This document shows positions 15,760 through 22,514 of a stretch of DNA of 64,000 nt, one piece after another. The position numbers and the translations under genes are program-made. Under the pieces are notes generated by a model that ran no database searches, was not told where the DNA came from, and worked only from the letters and a program-made list of their open reading frames with translations. Source of the DNA: an uncultured Bacteroidota bacterium (lineage in GTDB: Bacteria; Bacteroidota; Bacteroidia; Bacteroidales; P3); the NCBI GenBank assembly GCA_902784865.1, contig CACZWL010000001.1, forward strand, positions 124,001 to 188,000, read 5' to 3'. Each line of letters opens with the position of its first letter. Position 1 is the stretch's first letter.

Positions 15760-16700
15760 TCATCCCCGTCTACAATGTCGAGCGCTACATCGGGCGCTGC
15801 GTGCAGACGCTTTTCGGGCAGACGCTCGACGATATGGAGTTTGTCTTTGTCAACGACTGCACGCCCGACCGCTCGATGGAGGTGGTTGCCGAGGTGCTCG
15901 AGGTGTTTCCCCACCGCAAGGCGCAGGTCAAGATAGTCGACCTGCCCGTCAACGGCGGCCTCCATGCTGCCCGGCGTGCGGGTTTGGCCGTGGCCACGGG
16001 AGAATACATAGCCCACTGCGACAGCGACGACTACGTCGACATCGACATCTACCGCCTCCTCTGGCAACGGGCCGTCGAGAGCGGCAGCGAGATGGTCTAC
16101 TGCTCCTTCCTGAGCGGTCCGGCGGGCAGGATGAAGCCCTTCGTCGAAGACCTGCGCCCGCAGATGGAGCCGCACTGGCTTATGCGTGAGCTGGGCATGG
16201 GCAAGCTGCTCGGCGTGCTCTGGCGCATGCTGGTGCACCGGCGGATCTACGAAGCGGTGGCGCACTGGCCTGTGGCCGATATGGCCGAGGACCATGTGGT
16301 GCACCACCAGCTGCTCTTTGCCTGCCGCACGAAGGTGGTGTGGCTCGACAAGGCACTCTATTGCTATGTGCGGCGCCCCGACCAGATGACGGGAGCCCGC
16401 AGCCGCGAGAGGGTGCTCAACAATGTCACGCAGCGCGTGGCCAACCTTGCGCCTATGGCCGTCTTCTACGGTCAGACGGGGTTGCCTTTTGCCAAGGCGG
16501 TGATTACCAAGTACAAGATGAACGACAAGATGCTGCTGAGCAGACTGGAGGGGGAGGGCGACTATGTGGAGCTGCAACGCGCGCTACACCCCGAACTTCC
16601 GCTGCTGGCAGCGCTCTGCACCAGGGGCCTGAAGCGCAAGTACCGGCGGGCCTACCTCCGCATGCAGTGCCGCCTCTTGAAAAAAAGGCTATTGCCCTAA
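15741..16700 (+). CDS. Family 2 glycosyltransferase
   Basis: 319 aa, one GT2 module: MPKVSVIIPVYNVERYIGRC, VFVNDCTPDRS, CDSDDYVDIDIY, then a C-terminal half with AEDHVVHHQLLFACRTKVVW. It begins 19 bp inside the end of the preceding fusion gene and is almost a third copy of that module (the first 30 residues differ at few positions from its first domain). Cytosolic, possibly membrane-associated through the basic C-terminus (KRKYRRAYLRMQCRLLKKR). Likely works with its neighbour on the same glycan. Confidence 0.88.
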   Translation: MPKVSVIIPVYNVERYIGRCVQTLFGQTLDDMEFVFVNDCTPDRSMEVVAEVLEVFPHRKAQVKIVDLPVNGGLHAARRAGLAVATGEYIAHCDSDDYVDIDIYRLLWQRAVESGSEMVYCSFLSGPAGRMKPFVEDLRPQMEPHWLMRELGMGKLLGVLWRMLVHRRIYEAVAHWPVADMAEDHVVHHQLLFACRTKVVWLDKALYCYVRRPDQMTGARSRERVLNNVTQRVANLAPMAVFYGQTGLPFAKAVITKYKMNDKMLLSRLEGEGDYVELQRALHPELPLLAALCTRGLKRKYRRAYLRMQCRLLKKRLLP

Positions 16701-16719
16701 CTCATAACTCATAACTTCA

Positions 16720-18099
16720 ATGTCAGACAAGAAACGCGAAACCTTCGGTTCCAAGTTGGGACTAGTCATGGCCACTGCGGGCTCGGCCTTGGGGCTGGGC
16801 AATATCTACCGCTTTCCCTGCGAGGCTGGTGCCAACGGTGGAGCTGCCTTCCTCATCGTCTACCTCGTCATGGCACTGCTGGTAGGCATGCCACTGATGC
16901 TGGCCGAGTTCACCATCGGGCGCCGCTCGCGCTCCAACGCCGTGGGCTCATTCCGCAAGTTGAGCGGGGAGGGTAAAATTTCAATTTTCAATTTTCAATT
17001 TTCAATTTGGCCCTTGGTGGGCTACCTCGGCGTACTCTGCGCCTTTCTCATCCTGGCCTTCTACACCACCGTGGCGGGCTGGACCCTCGGCTACCTCGGC
17101 AAGAGCGCGGCCGACCACTTCAGCGGGCAGGACCTGGCGTCCATACAGCAGCAGTTCGGCGACTTCACCAGCCACCCCTGGCTCCCCATCGTCTGCCAGC
17201 TGGCCTTCCTCGTGCTGACGGCCGTGGTGGTGATGCGCGGCGTCAAGGACGGCATCGAGCGCTGTAGCAAGATACTGATGCCGATGCTGCTGGTCATCAT
17301 GGTGGTGCTCTGCATCAAGAGCCTCACCCTCAGTGGGGCAGGGGAGGGGCTGCGGTTCTTCTTCAAGCCCGACTTCTCTAAGATCACCGGCCGCGTCATC
17401 CTCTCGGCCCTGGGGCAGAGCTTCTTCTCACTCTCCATCGGCATCGGGGCGCTGATTACCTACGGTTCCTACATCAGCCGCAAGGACAATATGGTCTCCA
17501 GCGCGGTGGGGGTGGCCCTGGCCGACACGCTGGTGGCCGTGCTGGCAGGCGTCATCATCTTCCCCGCGGCTTTCAGCTTCGGCATCAAGCCCGAGGCTGG
17601 CGCCGCCCTGGCCTTCACTACCCTGCCCATGGTCTTCCAGCAGATGACGGGCGGCTACTTCTTCTGTCTCATCTTCTTCCTCCTGCTGGTCATCGCCACC
17701 CTGACCAGCACCATCTCGCTGCTCGAAGTCATCGTGGCGGCGCTGACCGAAGAGCTGCGCCTCTCGCGCACCAAGGCCGCCCGGGTGGGCGCCGCGGCCA
17801 CGGCCGTCGTCGGCGTGCTGGCCACCATGAGTTTCCGCCCTGGCAGCCCCCTGCACATAGGCGCCAGCACGGTGTTCGACCTGCTCGACCACGCCACCGC
17901 CCTCTACATGATGCCCATCGGTGGCCTGCTCATCGTCCTCTTCGTCGGCTGGAAGATGAAGCGTGCCGACGTCATGGCCGAACTGACCAACGACGGCGCC
18001 CTCCATGCCGGTATCCGCAAGTCCATATACTTCATCATAAGATACATTGCCCCCGTCGCCATCGCCGTCATCTTCGTCAGCCAGATGCTGATGCGGTGA
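16720..18099 (+). CDS. Sodium-dependent transporter, NSS (SNF) family
   Basis: 459 aa with about 11-12 membrane helices. The N-terminal GSKLGLVMATAGSALGLGNI with YRFP following is the NSS signature of the first helix, whose unwound part holds Na+ and substrate. It imports an amino acid or related solute with Na+. Between helices 2 and 3 (residues about 86-97) lies KISIFNFQFSIW, encoded by four tandem 7-bp units CAATTTT at 16982-17009. Family members lack this stretch, and it keeps the frame. It follows the glycosyltransferases by 19 bp, a spacer of ACTCATA repeats, so it may be co-transcribed, though the functions seem unrelated. Confidence 0.9.
   Translation: MSDKKRETFGSKLGLVMATAGSALGLGNIYRFPCEAGANGGAAFLIVYLVMALLVGMPLMLAEFTIGRRSRSNAVGSFRKLSGEGKISIFNFQFSIWPLVGYLGVLCAFLILAFYTTVAGWTLGYLGKSAADHFSGQDLASIQQQFGDFTSHPWLPIVCQLAFLVLTAVVVMRGVKDGIERCSKILMPMLLVIMVVLCIKSLTLSGAGEGLRFFFKPDFSKITGRVILSALGQSFFSLSIGIGALITYGSYISRKDNMVSSAVGVALADTLVAVLAGVIIFPAAFSFGIKPEAGAALAFTTLPMVFQQMTGGYFFCLIFFLLLVIATLTSTISLLEVIVAALTEELRLSRTKAARVGAAATAVVGVLATMSFRPGSPLHIGASTVFDLLDHATALYMMPIGGLLIVLFVGWKMKRADVMAELTNDGALHAGIRKSIYFIIRYIAPVAIAVIFVSQMLMR
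16976..17009. repeat. 7-bp AT-rich tandem repeat inside the NSS transporter
   Basis: CAATTTT repeated from 16982 at 7-bp steps (16982, 16989, 16996, 17003). Related arrays appear at 52174-52206 and 52259-52275. Confidence 0.8.
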
Positions 18100-18117
18100 A
18101 AAGAGGATATCTGGCTT

Positions 18118-18492
18118 TCAAGGAGTATCAATAGCGATAAATTCACCTTCGCGGAAAACAAACCGGCTAATCCACAAGGAATCTCTGAGATTGTTATAAT
18201 TTTTCTCCCCAATCAGTTCTTGAATGAACTGCCATGTTGCGTCCTCGAAGCGAGACTTTTTGTAGACATGCTCATTGGCGATGAAAACAGGGTGCTTTGC
18301 AGAGACTGCATAGATGTTCCCATCGTTTGGTGAGTCGGTCAAAGTGTCGTTTTCGGAAAGCCACTTTACGCTGCTCTGCTGGAGGCTGTCGAGCGCAGTC
18401 TCGTAACCGCTGGCTTTCGCCATGTTTACGAACGACACGCGTATGCATCCGGACGCAAGAAGGCAAAAGAGGACTAGAACTAAATATCGCAT
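18118..18492 (-). CDS. Lipoprotein of unknown function
   Basis: 124 aa. Signal and lipobox LLASGC (Cys16). The mature part is charged and helical with no motif I recognise. Base composition is lower in GC than its neighbours, suggesting recent arrival or weak selection. It converges on the NSS transporter, whose stop is 18 bp away. Its promoter is at 18620-18650. Confidence 0.7.
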   Translation of the reverse strand: MRYLVLVLFCLLASGCIRVSFVNMAKASGYETALDSLQQSSVKWLSENDTLTDSPNDGNIYAVSAKHPVFIANEHVYKKSRFEDATWQFIQELIGEKNYNNLRDSLWISRFVFREGEFIAIDTP

Positions 18493-18619
18493 AATCTTAT
18501 TCTTTTATTTGCTTCCCATTCTTCTCGTTATATTCATTATATGGCATCTCTTGATGGTTTCCCCCACAAGCGACGGGCGATGCCGTTTTCCCATCGTCGT
18601 GGGATTGAGTTTTCGGGTG

Positions 18620-18650
18620 TAAAATTACGATATTTTTTCTATTCGGCAAA
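18620..18650 (-). promoter_or_regulatory. Promoter of the 18.1 kb lipoprotein
   Basis: Minus strand TTTG (18647-18650), 19-bp spacer, TAATTTTA (18620-18627), giving a leader of about 120 bases. Confidence 0.55.
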
Positions 18651-18773
18651 ATATTTTCGTTAAATATTTTCTTTGTCTTGGATGTCAGCGGTTAGAGGGA
18701 GGGAGGTATGTGGGTCCTAGGCCTTGAAGGGGACGGGTTGCCCAACATTTTCTTACCATGTCGGTTTTTTCCG

Positions 18774-18781
18774 TACCTTTG
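18774..18781 (+). promoter_or_regulatory. Orphan -7 element
   Basis: TACCTTTG followed by CACATCG. No ORF follows before the riboswitch at 19127. It could make a short RNA ending near the palindrome at 18871-19006, or be an upstream promoter for the CoA-transferase. Confidence 0.4.
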
Positions 18782-18870
18782 CACATCGAATACAATAGTG
18801 AACCTTATGCGCGCAGTATCCACGGGAAACCGTCATTTTTGCATACAGCAAAAATATTTTTCCGGCGAGC

Positions 18871-19006
18871 AGGGCAAACGCATCAAAATTAACATTTGGG
18901 CAGCGAGCCCGCCTTGGTGGGCGATACTATGAATAGCCGTGGGCTCACGCCCACGGCTAGAAAAGGTATCGCCCACTCCGTGGGCTATATTTCATGCGTT
19001 TGCCCT
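18871..19006. repeat. Nested palindromic element of 136 bp
   Basis: Terminal arms AGGGCAAACGCAT (18871-18883) and ATGCGTTTGCCCT (18994-19006) are exact reverse complements. Inside are GTGGGCGATAC 18917-18927 / GTATCGCCCAC 18966-18976 and, at the centre, TAGCCGTGGGC 18934-18944 / GCCCACGGCTA 18949-18959. No coding content; it looks like a miniature inverted-repeat element. Confidence 0.7.
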
Positions 19007-19048
19007 AGGTGATGCAGAAATTATTTCCGCCTATTTGGAAAAAGTGTG

Positions 19049-19056
19049 TATCTTTG
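19049..19056 (+). promoter_or_regulatory. -7 element of the riboswitch / CoA-transferase transcript
   Basis: TATCTTTG followed by CAGTGCG, about 70 bp before the riboswitch core. Confidence 0.65.
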
Positions 19057-19126
19057 CAGTGCGATGTCTATGGGCGGCGAGTGCTGCAAGTGGCATTGTG
19101 ACAGTGCTTTGAGTGTGCTGTACCGC

Positions 19127-19299
19127 CGAGGTTCTGCCCCGTAATCGGGCGGACGAAGAGGGAATCGCGTGCAAATCGCGAGCTGTCGCGCAACTGTAGA
19201 TCACCGTCAGCAGTCCGGCAGGCAAGGCATGCCATTGGGCCCGTCAAAGGGGCCTGAGAAGGCGCCGTGCCGGAGGTGAAAGCCAGGAGACCTGCCTCG
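19127..19299 (+). promoter_or_regulatory. Cobalamin (adenosylcobalamin) riboswitch
   Basis: The conserved core is readable in order: GAGGGAATCGCGTGCAAATC (19158-19177), GAGCTGTCGCGCAACTGTA (19180-19198) and the 3' B12 box AGCCAGGAGACCTGCC (19281-19296). The ends CGAGG 19127-19131 and CCTCG 19295-19299 can close the P1 helix. The expression platform runs about 160 bases to the ATG at 19462 and includes the hairpin CACTGC / GCAGTG. By family behaviour B12 binding should lower expression of the downstream gene. Confidence 0.85.
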
Positions 19300-19461
19300 T
19301 GTGGTGTCAATCAGTGGCAATGCTTTCGCGTCAAAGGCGGTTGTCCGCAGCGGTCCCCCTCCGCGTGGGGCGCCGGATTTCCTGTGTTTCTTCCGTTCAT
19401 GTGTCTGCACTGCCAGCCGAAGCAGTGTGGAAAAAATAGTTATACAAATATAGTACAAGAT

Positions 19462-20766
19462 ATGAACTGGAAAGAAGAATATAGAAAGAAAGTGTCGAAG
19501 CCGGCGGAGGCCATCAAGGCCATCCGCGACGGACAGTGTGTGGTGATGGGCCATGCCGCGGCGGCGCCGCGGCTGGTGCAGCAGGCTCTGGCCGACCACT
19601 GCGAAGAATACAACGACGTGCTCATCTACCACATGACCACCCTCGGCGACAACCCCTGCTACACCCCCAAGTGCTTCGGCCATTTCCGCCACGTGAGCAA
19701 CTTCCTGGCCGCCAACTCGCGCGAGGTGATAGAGCGCCGCGAGGGCGACTTTTTCCCGGCCTACTTCAAGGATGTGCCCTCGATGATCGGCAGCGACATA
19801 CCGTGCGACGTGGCCGTCTTCCAGGCTACGCCGCCCAACGCCGAGGGCTACTGCTCGCTCGGCGTCAGTTGCGACTATGCCAAGGCCGCCATCCGCGCCG
19901 CCAAGACTGTCATCGTGGAGACCAACGAGTTGATGCCCTTCACCTACGGCGACACGCTGGTGCATGTGTCGCAGATGGACCATATAATCCCCTGCGCCTA
20001 CCACCTGCAGGAGCTGCAGCTGCCCACCCCCGGCGAGGTGGAGCTGGCCATCGGCCGCCATTGCGCCTCGCTCGTGGCCGACGGCGCGACGCTCCAGCTC
20101 GGCATCGGCGCTATCCCCGACGCGGTGCTGCGGTCGCTGGCCGACAAGAACGACCTCGGCATCCACAGCGAGATGTTCTCCAACGGCGTGATGGACCTCA
20201 TGCGCAGCGGCGTCATCAACGGCAGCCGCAAGACGCTGCACCGCGGCAAGGTGGTGGTCACCTTCATCATGGGCACCCGCGAGCTCTACGACTTTGTGGA
20301 CGAGAACCCCGACGTGGAGTTCCACCCCGTGGACTACGTGAACAGCCCCCTCGTCATCGCGCAGAACGACCGCATGGTCTCCATCAACTCCTGCCTCGAG
20401 GTGGACCTCCAGGGCCAGGTGGCCAGCGAGACCATCGGCATCCGCCAGTACAGCGGCATCGGCGGCCAGGTGGACTTCATCCGCGGCGCCTCGCTGGCCC
20501 GCGAGGGCAAGGCCGTCATCGCCATGCCCAGCACCGCGGCGGGCGGCAAGATTTCGCGCATCAAGCCTTTCCTGGCCGAGGGCGCCGCCGTCAGCACCTC
20601 GCGCAACGACGTCGACTACATCTGCACCGAATACGGCATCGCACGCCTCAAGGGGCGTACCCTCCAGCACCGCGCCGAGGACCTCATCCGCATCGCCCAC
20701 CCCGACTTCCGTCCGCAGCTGGCAGAGGAGTATGAGCGCCGGTTCCAGACGCGCTATCAGGGTTGA
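19462..20766 (+). CDS. Acetyl-CoA hydrolase/transferase family CoA-transferase
   Basis: 434 aa from MNWKEEYRKK; longer readings would run back through the riboswitch. Family features are LQLGIGAIPDAVLRSL, GIHSEMFSNGVMDLM (containing the catalytic Glu that forms the glutamyl-CoA thioester) and QYSGIGGQVDFIRGA. It moves CoA between acyl-CoA and a carboxylate such as acetate, propionate, butyrate, succinate or 4-hydroxybutyrate. Control by a B12 riboswitch points to the B12-dependent methylmalonyl-CoA route, so a succinate/propionyl-CoA role is plausible, but this is inference. Cytosolic and probably monocistronic. Confidence 0.88.
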   Translation: MNWKEEYRKKVSKPAEAIKAIRDGQCVVMGHAAAAPRLVQQALADHCEEYNDVLIYHMTTLGDNPCYTPKCFGHFRHVSNFLAANSREVIERREGDFFPAYFKDVPSMIGSDIPCDVAVFQATPPNAEGYCSLGVSCDYAKAAIRAAKTVIVETNELMPFTYGDTLVHVSQMDHIIPCAYHLQELQLPTPGEVELAIGRHCASLVADGATLQLGIGAIPDAVLRSLADKNDLGIHSEMFSNGVMDLMRSGVINGSRKTLHRGKVVVTFIMGTRELYDFVDENPDVEFHPVDYVNSPLVIAQNDRMVSINSCLEVDLQGQVASETIGIRQYSGIGGQVDFIRGASLAREGKAVIAMPSTAAGGKISRIKPFLAEGAAVSTSRNDVDYICTEYGIARLKGRTLQHRAEDLIRIAHPDFRPQLAEEYERRFQTRYQG

Positions 20767-20779
20767 CGGAAAAGTTTTT

Positions 20780-20810
20780 TTTGCCATGTCGCCGATTTGT
20801 TGTATTTTTG
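20780..20810 (+). promoter_or_regulatory. Promoter of the pyridoxal kinase gene
   Basis: TTTG 20780-20783, 19-bp spacer, TATTTTTG 20803-20810. The ATG follows 16 bp later (20827), leaving a leader of only about 10 bases. Confidence 0.7.
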
Positions 20811-20826
20811 CCGCCCGATTTCGGCT

Positions 20827-21648
20827 ATGAAACAGATTCTGCTTATCAACGATGTGGTGGGTTGCAGCCATGTGGGCATGGTAGCGATGCTGCCAATACT
20901 GACCCACCAGGGGCACGCCGTCTACAACCTGCCCACGGCGCTGGTGTCCAATACGTTGGACTACGGCTGCTTCAACGTGATGGAGACGACGGGCTATATG
21001 CGCGGCACCCTGCCGGTGTGGCAGCAGCTGGGTTTCCGCTTCGACGCGGTCTGTACGGGCCTGATGTTCAGCGAGGAGCAGGCGCGCCTAGTGGAGGACT
21101 ACTGCCGCCGCCTGCGCGACGAGGGCACGCGGGTCTACGTCGACCCCATCATGGGCGACGGAGGCCGCCTGTACAATGGCATCTCGCAGCGGCAGGTGGA
21201 GCTGATGCGGCAGATGGTGGGGGTGGCAGACCTGACTTTCCCCAACCTGACGGAGGCCTGCCTCCTGACGGACACCCCTTTCCGCGCGGAGGGCATGACG
21301 TGGGACGAGGCTTGCCGCATGCTCGACGCGCTGCTGGCGCTGGGTGCCCGCAGTGCGCTGATTACCAGCGCGCGCGTCGATAATCGGTCTTGTGTCGTCG
21401 GTGCGTCGTCGGAGCCCGGGGGGCGGGTTTCGAGGTTCAAGGTCGTTTACGACGAGATTCCTGTGGCCTTCCACGGCACGGGCGACGTCTTCTCGGCCGT
21501 CCTCGTTGGGTTGCTGCTGAACGGCAACACGCTGGAGCAGAGTGTGCAACGCACGGTGGAGGTAGTCTGCCGCCTGATCGACCGCAACCGTCAGTTGCCC
21601 GACAAGTATCGCGGCATTCCCATCGAGCAGTGCCTTGATTTGTTGTGA
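20827..21648 (+). CDS. pdxK: Pyridoxal/pyridoxamine kinase
   Basis: 273 aa from MKQILLINDVVGCSHVG; an upstream start at 20797 lies within the promoter. Ribokinase-like fold: SHVGMVAMLPIL near the substrate site, DPIMGDGGRLYN (characteristic D-x-x-x-G-D loop of PLP kinases), and GTGDVFSAVL with the catalytic Asp of the PfkB anion hole. It phosphorylates pyridoxal, pyridoxine or pyridoxamine in vitamin B6 salvage. The symbol follows function; pdxY is the alternative. Monocistronic. Confidence 0.85.
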   Translation: MKQILLINDVVGCSHVGMVAMLPILTHQGHAVYNLPTALVSNTLDYGCFNVMETTGYMRGTLPVWQQLGFRFDAVCTGLMFSEEQARLVEDYCRRLRDEGTRVYVDPIMGDGGRLYNGISQRQVELMRQMVGVADLTFPNLTEACLLTDTPFRAEGMTWDEACRMLDALLALGARSALITSARVDNRSCVVGASSEPGGRVSRFKVVYDEIPVAFHGTGDVFSAVLVGLLLNGNTLEQSVQRTVEVVCRLIDRNRQLPDKYRGIPIEQCLDLL

Positions 21649-22023
21649 TTTCTATCTTGCTGTGGTGAGTTAGATGCGGTTTGTCTTGTTCAAATCGCGC
21701 CAAATCGCTCCAGAGTCGAAGTATTCACCTACCAGATACCTACCAGATACCTACCAGATGGGGAGAGGGTTTTGGGTATCCAATTTTTGGGTTTCTGGGT
21801 GGGAGTTACTTTCTGCTTCCCGCTTTTTGTGCTAATTCACAGTCTGTTGTGTGCGTGGTCCGACCGCGGTCACCAAAAATGGTGATTTTTTTTTTGAAAA
21901 AAGTGTCTGGGAATTGTTTTTATTTTGTATATTTGCAGCATCGAAAGATGCTCCGGTAATCACGTAAGACACAGATAATAAGCGAAATATAAAATATTAT
22001 TAATCCAAACAAAAAGAACCTTT
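21649..22023. other. Gene-free region with CCTACCAGATA triple repeat and hydrogenase promoter
   Basis: Positions 21726-21760 hold three copies of CCTACCAGAT (steps of 11 bp), a motif also in the dispersed elements at 12.8 and 30.1 kb. Further on are T-rich sequence and a -7 element TATATTTG at 21928-21935 followed by CAGCATCG, about 90 bp before the first hydrogenase gene. No ORF is credible. Confidence 0.65.
21928..21935 (+). promoter_or_regulatory. -7 element of the hydrogenase operon
   Basis: TATATTTG followed by CAGCATC; no clear -33 box at the normal spacing. Confidence 0.55.
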
Positions 22024-22419
22024 ATGACAAAAGTTAAATCTTTGGCCGACCTGAAGGCTATGCGAGAGAAACTCCAGTCGAACCTCGACATTCGCGAGAA
22101 GGCTGAGAATCCGGAGAGCCTGGTGCAGGTGAAGGTGGCCATGGCGACCTGCGGTATTGCCGCGGGGGCCAAGCAGGTAATGGAACACATGATGCAGAAA
22201 GCCGACGAGCTGGGCATCGCCGCCGTCTTCACCCAGACGGGTTGCATGGGCTACTGCCACGCCGAGCCCACCCTCGAGGTGCGCGTCCCGGGCAAGGACC
22301 CCATCGTTTTCGGGCACGTGGACAATAACCGTGCGGACGAGATCCTGACCAAGTATGTCCAGCAGGGCGAGTTGGTCGAGGGCATCATCCCCGTGAATTA
22401 CGAAACGATTGACAAATAA
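22024..22419 (+). CDS. hndB: [2Fe-2S] thioredoxin-like ferredoxin, HndB-type hydrogenase subunit
   Basis: 131 aa. After a helical N-terminus, VAMATCGIAAGAKQVMEHM and QTGCMGYCHAEPTLEV are the hallmark segments of HndB, the small thioredoxin-fold 2Fe-2S subunit of NADP-reducing hydrogenases. Three of the expected cluster cysteines are visible. It probably relays electrons within the HydABC complex. First gene of the operon, 95 bp before hydB; the gap contains AGAAATCA-type repeats. Confidence 0.82.
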   Translation: MTKVKSLADLKAMREKLQSNLDIREKAENPESLVQVKVAMATCGIAAGAKQVMEHMMQKADELGIAAVFTQTGCMGYCHAEPTLEVRVPGKDPIVFGHVDNNRADEILTKYVQQGELVEGIIPVNYETIDK

Positions 22420-22514
22420 AAAAGATTGCTCATTGCTGATTGCTGTTTTTTGAGTGCTTGCGCGTTTGTGCCAGCCATTCAGAAATCATAAGTCAGAAAT
22501 CAAAAATCGAAAAT

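Noticed and set aside
18708-18932. 74-codon frame near the orphan promoter
   Set aside because: No protein-like features; it runs through the -7 element and into the palindromic element.
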